Below are positions 31,939 to 36,216 of a stretch of DNA of 36,216 nt, in pieces. The notes beneath the pieces were generated by a model. The model had not been told where the DNA came from. It searched no databases and worked only from the letters and a program-made list of their open reading frames with translations. Position 1 is the first letter of the stretch. Every line of letters starts with the position of its first letter. The position numbers were made by a program, and so were the translations under genes. This stretch comes from an uncultured Candidatus Poseidoniales archaeon. Its GTDB lineage: Archaea > Thermoplasmatota > Poseidoniia > Poseidoniales > Poseidoniaceae. The stretch lies in contig CAJIYT010000041.1 in the NCBI GenBank assembly GCA_905181715.1, positions 1 to 36,216 on the forward strand, read 5' to 3'.

Positions 31939-32826
31939 ATGGCAGATTTGGAACAGGTCCTTGAAGAGAAGCGTAAATTAGTTGACGAAAAAGCGACGAT
32001 TTATCGCAACTCTCGTGACGAATGGAATGCTCGAACCAAGACCTGTACCATCACCCGGAACGAACTCAATGCTGAGGTTCGTGAACTAATTCAAAACGTA
32101 CGACAACAACGTGAAATCAGAGAACAGATGAACGAAGTCGTCCGTGACATGAAGAAAATAAGAGCCGATGGCAATGATAAAGTCAAGGCTGCAAAAACAA
32201 TTCTAGATACTGCACGCGGTGAACCAGCCGAGTCAAAACAAGATGGTCGAAGAGGTGGAAAAGGTCGCGACCGCCCTATGACAGTACACGAACTGCGCCG
32301 CCGTGCTGACCGTTTAGAATTAGAATTCGAGATGGGTAAACACACCGGTCAGAACGAGAAGAAGGTCATGGAAGAAATCAAAAAGATTCGCTCTCAAGTA
32401 AGAGACATGAAACTTGCAGAAGATGGCGATGATAGTTTGAAAGACGCACGTTCCGAACTAAAAACAGCAATGGAAGCTCAAGAAGTGGCACATCTCGAAG
32501 TGCAAAAAGCAGCAAATGCAGCCCAAGAAGCTCACGATTTAATGCTACAGTGGAATAAGGAAGTCGACCGTCAAAGGGACAAGGCTGAGTCCAGCCATCG
32601 TGATCTAAGGCGTTCAAAGAAGGAAGCCGATAAGGCCCACCATTACTACATCGTTTCACTACGATGCCTACACTCAATCCAAGATATCCTCAGAGCCCGT
32701 CGTGGCAGTGGTGATAGAGGCGGTAAGAAGGGCGCACGTATCGAAATTCAAGACTTGATGAGCAAGTTGATGAGTGGCGACACACTAACTACCGATCAGT
32801 TAATGCAATTACAGAGATTCGATTAA
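31939..32826 (+). CDS. archaeal coiled-coil protein
   Basis: The 295-residue protein is helical and highly charged, with coiled coils at about 1-90 and 110-245 interrupted by a Gly/Arg/Lys-rich linker near 93-112 (GEPAESKQDGRRGGKGRDRP). It ends with a basic Gly/Lys loop and the motif KLMSGDTLTTDQLMQLQRF (about 276-294). It matches the general plan of archaeal coiled-coil proteins of unknown role. The ending resembles motifs at the C-termini of the nucleotidyltransferase (SGATISLGDLDTLLSS) and the coiled-coil protein at 21987 (LLDSGSLTFGG). AGGTGA eight bases ahead of the ATG supports the start. purP follows after 23 bases. Confidence 0.8.
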   Translation: MADLEQVLEEKRKLVDEKATIYRNSRDEWNARTKTCTITRNELNAEVRELIQNVRQQREIREQMNEVVRDMKKIRADGNDKVKAAKTILDTARGEPAESKQDGRRGGKGRDRPMTVHELRRRADRLELEFEMGKHTGQNEKKVMEEIKKIRSQVRDMKLAEDGDDSLKDARSELKTAMEAQEVAHLEVQKAANAAQEAHDLMLQWNKEVDRQRDKAESSHRDLRRSKKEADKAHHYYIVSLRCLHSIQDILRARRGSGDRGGKKGARIEIQDLMSKLMSGDTLTTDQLMQLQRFD

Positions 32827-32849
32827 TACGAAGCAAGGGGGATCTCAAT

Positions 32850-34007
32850 ATGATCGAGAGAAATGAAATCGCTGCCATAGTCGAGGATTATGAACGTCTT
32901 AAACTACGTATTGGGATGACTGCTAGCCACTCTGCGCTAGATATCTGTGATGGCGCAATCGAAGAAGGATTTTCGACCGTTGCATATTGCCAAAAAGGTC
33001 GAGAGAAAACCTATTCGGAATATTTCAAAACCCAGAGAACATCTTCTGGTCGTGTCCGTAGAGGAATGGTCGACAAATCGATTGTTCTCGATAGTTTCAA
33101 CGATGTCATCAATCCAGACCGTCAACAGAAGATGCGCGATAGAAATGTGATATACATTCCAAATCGTTCTTTCACCTCCTATAGTACCATTGATGATATT
33201 GAGAATAACTTCCATGTCCCAATGTTTGGAAGCCGCAATATGCTGCGAATGGAAGAGCGTACTGAAGAACAAGATTATTATTGGATTCTTGACAAAGCAG
33301 GACTACCTTATCCTGAGGCAATTGCAAACCCAGAGGATATCGATTGTCTGGTAATAGTCAAATTACATCACGCACAAAAGAAATTGGAGAGAGGATTCTT
33401 CACCTGTGCTTCTTTTGAAGAATATCAACAGAAAAGTGAGGTTCTTCTCAAAGATGGAGTGATAGATCAAGCCAGTCTTGAGGGAGCGAGGATTGAACGC
33501 TACGTAATAGGCCCGGTTTTCAATCTGAACTTTTTCTATAGTCCGCTAGAGGAAGAGATGCCTAAGCTAGAACTACTCGGTGTCGATTGGCGCTTTGAAT
33601 CATCATTGGATGGACACGTTAGATTGCCAGCACCGCAACAGATGACAATGCCACCTAATCAGCAAATCCCGGAGATGACCGTAGTCGGCCACAATACTGC
33701 TACAATTCGTGAATCGTTGTTGGAGACCGCTTTCGAACTAGGTGAGAAATTCATCACCGCCAGTAAAGAGCATTACGACCCTGGTATCATCGGCCCATTC
33801 TGCTTACAGACCTGTATTGATAAAGACATGAAGTACTACATCTATGACGTTGCTCCAAGACTCGGCGGTGGAACAAATGTCCACATGAACTCCGGACACC
33901 CATACGGCAATTCGACCTGGCGCAAGCCGATTTCTAGTGGTCGAAGAATTGCAATTGAATTGCGTAGAGCAGCCGAACAAGATCGTTTGCTCGAAGTCTT
34001 GACTTGA
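32850..34007 (+). CDS. purP: FAICAR synthetase (formate-dependent AICAR formyl ligase)
   Basis: PurP, the archaeal ATP-grasp enzyme, uses formate and ATP to turn AICAR into FAICAR, the ninth step of purine synthesis, where bacteria use folate-dependent PurH. The 385-residue product shows the family's N-terminal SHSALDICDGAIEEGFSTVA, VPMFGSRNMLRMEE, KLHHAQKKLERGFF, EGARIERYVIGPVFNLNFFY, the ATP-grasp closing motif GIIGPFCLQTCID and YDVAPRLGGGTNVHMN. The start has GGGGGATC at a good distance. The length is slightly above the usual 330-360. Neighbours are a coiled-coil gene upstream and a VOC gene downstream, neither from purine synthesis. Confidence 0.94.
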   Translation: MIERNEIAAIVEDYERLKLRIGMTASHSALDICDGAIEEGFSTVAYCQKGREKTYSEYFKTQRTSSGRVRRGMVDKSIVLDSFNDVINPDRQQKMRDRNVIYIPNRSFTSYSTIDDIENNFHVPMFGSRNMLRMEERTEEQDYYWILDKAGLPYPEAIANPEDIDCLVIVKLHHAQKKLERGFFTCASFEEYQQKSEVLLKDGVIDQASLEGARIERYVIGPVFNLNFFYSPLEEEMPKLELLGVDWRFESSLDGHVRLPAPQQMTMPPNQQIPEMTVVGHNTATIRESLLETAFELGEKFITASKEHYDPGIIGPFCLQTCIDKDMKYYIYDVAPRLGGGTNVHMNSGHPYGNSTWRKPISSGRRIAIELRRAAEQDRLLEVLT

Positions 34008-34046
34008 AACATTAATTCAATTAGTGCCACTACTGTCCTTGGATTC

Positions 34047-34460
34047 ATGGCAATGGTAGAACACATCAATCTAGTATCTAGCAATGTTGACAAAACTGTT
34101 GAATTTCTTCAGACTGCGATTCCTAGTTGGCACATCAGAGGCCAGGGTTCTAGCAAAAAATGCCCCCGCTGGATTCATTTCGGGGATGATGAGACCTACC
34201 TCTGTATAGAAGACAGAGGGTTCGGAGAAAAGAGTAACCATGAGACATATCACCATGTAGGTGTCAACCATATCGGAATCGTTGTTGACGATGTAGTAGC
34301 ACTTGCTGAAAGAATGAGAGAGATGGATTACAAGGAGGGGTTACATGCTCCCGGTCACAACAGTAGGTCACGATATTATTTCTTTGATCACGATGACTTT
34401 GAATACGAATTTGTCGAATATCATGATGGAAAGGAAAAGAATGACTATTCCGATATCTGA
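34047..34460 (+). CDS. VOC/glyoxalase-superfamily protein
   Basis: The 137-residue product has two beta-alpha-beta-beta-beta units of the vicinal-oxygen-chelate fold. Metal-ligand candidates are His6 (VEHINLV), the internal His in VNHIGIVVDDV, and the final Glu in EYEFVEYH; DDETYLCIE and RYYFFDHDDFEYEF are typical strands. Members include glyoxalase I, methylmalonyl-CoA epimerase and dioxygenases; the substrate cannot be told. An AT-rich TATA-like ATTAATTCA lies about 30 bases ahead and there is no ribosome binding site, suggesting a leaderless gene; the Met two codons on is also possible. Confidence 0.78.
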   Translation: MAMVEHINLVSSNVDKTVEFLQTAIPSWHIRGQGSSKKCPRWIHFGDDETYLCIEDRGFGEKSNHETYHHVGVNHIGIVVDDVVALAERMREMDYKEGLHAPGHNSRSRYYFFDHDDFEYEFVEYHDGKEKNDYSDI

Positions 34461-34472
34461 AAGTGGTAAGCA

Positions 34473-34835
34473 CTACTCTGCATGTGCCTGCAATATATCG
34501 ATTGAAATCAGAGAAAGCGCTTCTTCGTGAGTGCTTTCAAGCGAAACTGGGCAAGCTATTCCAGCAGTGACTGCATCGAGCCAAGTCTGAGCACAAACAC
34601 ACCAACGGTCACCTGGTTTTAATCCAGGAAAACCATGTTGTGGTGCGGGAGTGATTAAGTCGTTACCTTTAGAGAGAGCGAATTCGAGAAACCCTTCAGT
34701 TAAGATGCAACAGACAACGTGCAAACCACGGTCTGCTTGGTTGGTATTACAACAGCCATCGCGAAACCATCCAGTTATCGGATCTACAGAACATGATTCG
34801 ATTTCGGTACCGAGAACATTGAGTTTTGGATGCAT
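34473..34835 (-). CDS. DUF2237 family protein
   Basis: The 120-residue protein matches DUF2237 (PF09996) across its length: NVLGTEIESCSVDPITGWFR, DGCCNT, HVVCCILTEGFLEF, GNDLITPAPQHGFPGLKPGD, RWCVCAQTWLDA and the closing LQAHA. The function of the family is unknown; conserved Cys and His residues suggest a metal site or redox chemistry, which is inference. A TATA-like GATATGAAG on the minus strand about 27 bases ahead fits a leaderless transcript. Its stop is 12 bases from that of the convergent VOC gene. Confidence 0.88.
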   Translation of the reverse strand: MHPKLNVLGTEIESCSVDPITGWFRDGCCNTNQADRGLHVVCCILTEGFLEFALSKGNDLITPAPQHGFPGLKPGDRWCVCAQTWLDAVTAGIACPVSLESTHEEALSLISIDILQAHAE

Positions 34836-35021
34836 GAATCTCGCTGGATGGGCACTTCATATCAACAATCCCATCACTGGTGTCTATTAGTTAGTTCAAA
34901 TCGGGATAGATGGACCTAATATTAGACCTACAATTTAATTCAAGACTTGAGAGCAGAACATTTTGATCCTATTACTATCGGCATGGACTAATTCAGTGGA
35001 CCGATATAGACGCTAGGAGCC

Positions 35022-35027
35022 AAAAAA
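35022..35027 (-). terminator. T6 run behind the TM-protein gene
   Basis: Six T on the minus strand, five bases behind the stop codon at 35032, match a simple archaeal T-tract terminator. Confidence 0.4.
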
Positions 35028-35030
35028 TCA

Positions 35031-35080
35031 TCTAGAAATCTTTAGATAGGCCATATCTAGAAATCTTTATATTGGCCATT
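35031..35080. repeat. 25-bp imperfect tandem duplication at a gene's 3' end
   Basis: Two adjacent 25-base units begin with TCTAGAAATCTTTA and end with GGCCAT plus one base; they differ at few positions. On the minus strand they cover the last codons and stop of the TM protein gene. Because 25 is not a multiple of three, the second unit is read in another frame. Confidence 0.85.
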
Positions 35081-35622
35081 TCTGCGAATTTGGATATGAG
35101 TTTATTGATTCTGGTTCTTATCTCCAATGATTCCTGTGATTCATACGACAGCAAGGCCAACTCATGTTCGTCGGTAACGAGATGATATTGATGAAGCGTT
35201 TTACTTCTGTATTCAGAATCTTCGTGCGAAATCATACTATGCTTGATATAGCTTCTAGTGGTTACACTCAGGCATTGCAGTTTGATAATTTTGTCGTCAG
35301 CTATTCGATAATCTATCACAAGATTTTGTTCGGCGAGATAAACTTTAGCCTCAACGATTTCACAGTTTTCAAAAAAAGGACCGTTATCAAAGGCGACATA
35401 AATGAACACCAAACCTAATCCTAACAGTGGTAAAGTGACTATGCCAAGGACAACAAAACAAATTCTCTTGGTAACATTCCAGTTTGCATTCCGATCTTTA
35501 AAGAAAATAGTTGGTTCCAATTCATTATACTCAATGGATTTGACTAACGATTTGATGGATTCGGTGTCGGCGCTTATTTGATCGGATCTTAGTTCGTCTT
35601 CTAAATCTGCGAACTCATCCAT
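35032..35622 (-). CDS. single-span membrane protein of unknown function
   Basis: The 196-residue product has an acidic N-terminal part (about 50 residues), one hydrophobic stretch around 53-78 (ICFVVLGIVTLPLLGLGLVF), perhaps folded as a hairpin, and a beta-rich C-terminal domain (EIVEAKVYLAEQNLVIDYRI, ELALLSYESQESLEIRTRIN) that resembles a PH-like domain in layout only. I recognise no family. The last seven residues come from a frame-shifted copy of a 25-bp tandem duplication; before it the protein would have ended after NIKISR. No ribosome binding site precedes the ATG. Confidence 0.6.
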   Translation of the reverse strand: MDEFADLEDELRSDQISADTESIKSLVKSIEYNELEPTIFFKDRNANWNVTKRICFVVLGIVTLPLLGLGLVFIYVAFDNGPFFENCEIVEAKVYLAEQNLVIDYRIADDKIIKLQCLSVTTRSYIKHSMISHEDSEYRSKTLHQYHLVTDEHELALLSYESQESLEIRTRINKLISKFAEMANIKISRYGLSKDF

Positions 35623-35845
35623 AGGTGGTGCGTCATGTAATCAGAACTTAACTGTTGACTCGATACCCTTCCAACACCCACCCGTGAAAAATCATGGTAG
35701 GGTAGGCAGTGTACTGGGGGACTGAATACCCATTGTACTCCTCCATAATGTCTTGAGGGGTTGGAGAGAACCCTTGCGATTTCATGGGAATGATATGTCG
35801 ATTGTCTGTATCAACCCATTAGAGACGGTGTGAATCCGGAATAAT
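35623..35845. other. 223-base intergenic region
   Basis: It lies between the divergent membrane-protein genes and must contain both promoters. A weak stem (AGGGGTT with AACCCTT, around 35756-35774) is visible. No tRNA, protein frame of note or repeat was found. Confidence 0.4.
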
Positions 35846-35854
35846 CTATTTAAT
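35846..35854 (+). promoter_or_regulatory. TATA-like box for the last gene
   Basis: CTATTTAAT is centred about 26 bases ahead of the ATG at 35876, as expected for a leaderless archaeal transcript. Confidence 0.45.
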
Positions 35855-35875
35855 GTGGCCCTAAATTCAGCCGAC

Positions 35876-36216
35876 ATGGAGAGTTCTGATTCATCGCCAC
35901 CCACAATAATCATTGAGGCTGATAGTTGGCTACAAGATACTGAAAACACGGAGATTGGTGGGGGAAACGGAAATGAACCAAATGTTTCTGAAGAGTCGGC
36001 TGAAGATGGTTCAAAAAAGGCCTCACACGACCCTAACAATAAGGCCAAAGATGAGTTTTGGCTTGGTTTTGTAGTTGCTATTGTGATAGTAGTAATTGTC
36101 CTTGCAGCGATTTTTGTCCTTGATATAATTGGCACATCTATGTCTAATCCTCCTGATTGGATGATGGACGAAGTACTACTTTTTGGAATAATACTATTCG
36201 GTATTCCTGCAATGAT
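35876..36216 (+). CDS. membrane protein (truncated by window edge)
   Basis: A frame of 113 codons is still open at the right edge. The first 60 residues are polar and acidic (SWLQDTENTEIGGGNGNEPN), followed by a strong membrane helix (about 62-83, WLGFVVAIVIVVIVLAAIFV) and the beginning of a second hydrophobic stretch (EVLLFGIILFGIPAM). I recognise no family. The TATA-like box upstream supports the ATG; an in-frame GTG at 35855 would lie ahead of the predicted transcript start. Confidence 0.6.
   Translation, partial: MESSDSSPPTIIIEADSWLQDTENTEIGGGNGNEPNVSEESAEDGSKKASHDPNNKAKDEFWLGFVVAIVIVVIVLAAIFVLDIIGTSMSNPPDWMMDEVLLFGIILFGIPAM

Noticed and set aside
35623..35875. Possible small RNA or tRNA in the last intergenic region
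   Set aside because: Only one weak stem is seen; no cloverleaf or conserved RNA motif could be drawn.
35782..36135. 117-codon minus-strand frame near the right edge
   Set aside because: Antisense to the truncated membrane protein, which has a TATA-like box and a clear membrane helix.
1..36216. CRISPR arrays, insertion sequences, rRNA genes and riboswitches
   Set aside because: No regularly spaced repeats, transposase genes with inverted ends, rRNA stretches or recognisable aptamer cores were found on reading both strands by eye.

Overview
The window looks like a piece of a compact planktonic archaeal genome, most likely marine Euryarchaeota of the Marine Group II / Poseidoniales type (Thermoplasmatota-related). 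This is an inference from gene content. Archaeal markers are the KH/beta-CASP RNase aCPSF1, a Thr1-dependent proteasome beta subunit, ribosomal protein eS1 (S3Ae), SepF, ZPR1, archaeal-type TrpRS, a PF01877 RNA-binding protein and the FAICAR synthetase PurP. They sit beside bacterial-style ThyA, DHFR and a PlsC acyltransferase, and several secreted lipoproteins and hydrolases, a mix expected of surface-ocean heterotrophs. Many starts appear leaderless, with a TATA-like box about 25 bases upstream; others carry GGAGGTGA-type ribosome binding sites.

Layout. 1-1900 (minus): a truncated HNH nuclease gene and a small coupled ORF directly behind the 3' end of tRNA-Pro(UGG), then a zinc-ribbon protein and a pyruvoyl-dependent arginine decarboxylase homologue that has lost its self-processing serines. 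1910-8532: a small membrane protein, aCPSF1, proteasome beta, the overlapping sepF-zpr1 pair, trpS and a secreted deacetylase-like protein. 8618-10860 (plus): plsC-thyA-folA and a 51-residue membrane protein. 10875-16834 (minus): eS1 with an added SAP domain, an MTAP-family phosphorylase, a MazG-like protein, a sialidase-like lipoprotein and a lamin-tail/amidohydrolase fusion. 16935-18908 (minus): pdxS, 7Fe ferredoxin and an RNA-binding protein. 18998-20611: an M28 peptidase lipoprotein. 20615-27768 (minus): a small helical protein, then a tight five-gene operon (Ig-repeat/zinc-ribbon membrane protein, DtxR-type regulator, five-TM protein, coiled-coil protein, sugar nucleotidyltransferase). 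27859-34007 (plus): coiled-coil protein, a Cid1/TUTase-like terminal nucleotidyltransferase, GNAT, Roadblock protein, a second coiled-coil protein and purP. 34047-36216: VOC protein, DUF2237 protein and two membrane proteins, the last cut by the window edge.

The most striking item is the gene at 28656-30785. It encodes a protein with the whole catalytic core of eukaryotic non-canonical poly(A)/poly(U) polymerases (GS motif, three Asp, PAP-associated domain), including the histidine that in Cid1 and TUT4/7 favours UTP. A long coiled-coil, basic C-terminal half is fused to it, and the gene overlaps an upstream coiled-coil gene by four bases. Archaea are not generally known to carry such enzymes, so this may be an undescribed RNA 3'-tailing system; the 3'-end-forming nuclease aCPSF1 is encoded in the same window. 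Gene packing is extreme: four convergent pairs are separated by between -3 and +14 bases. No rRNA, CRISPR array or insertion sequence was seen.
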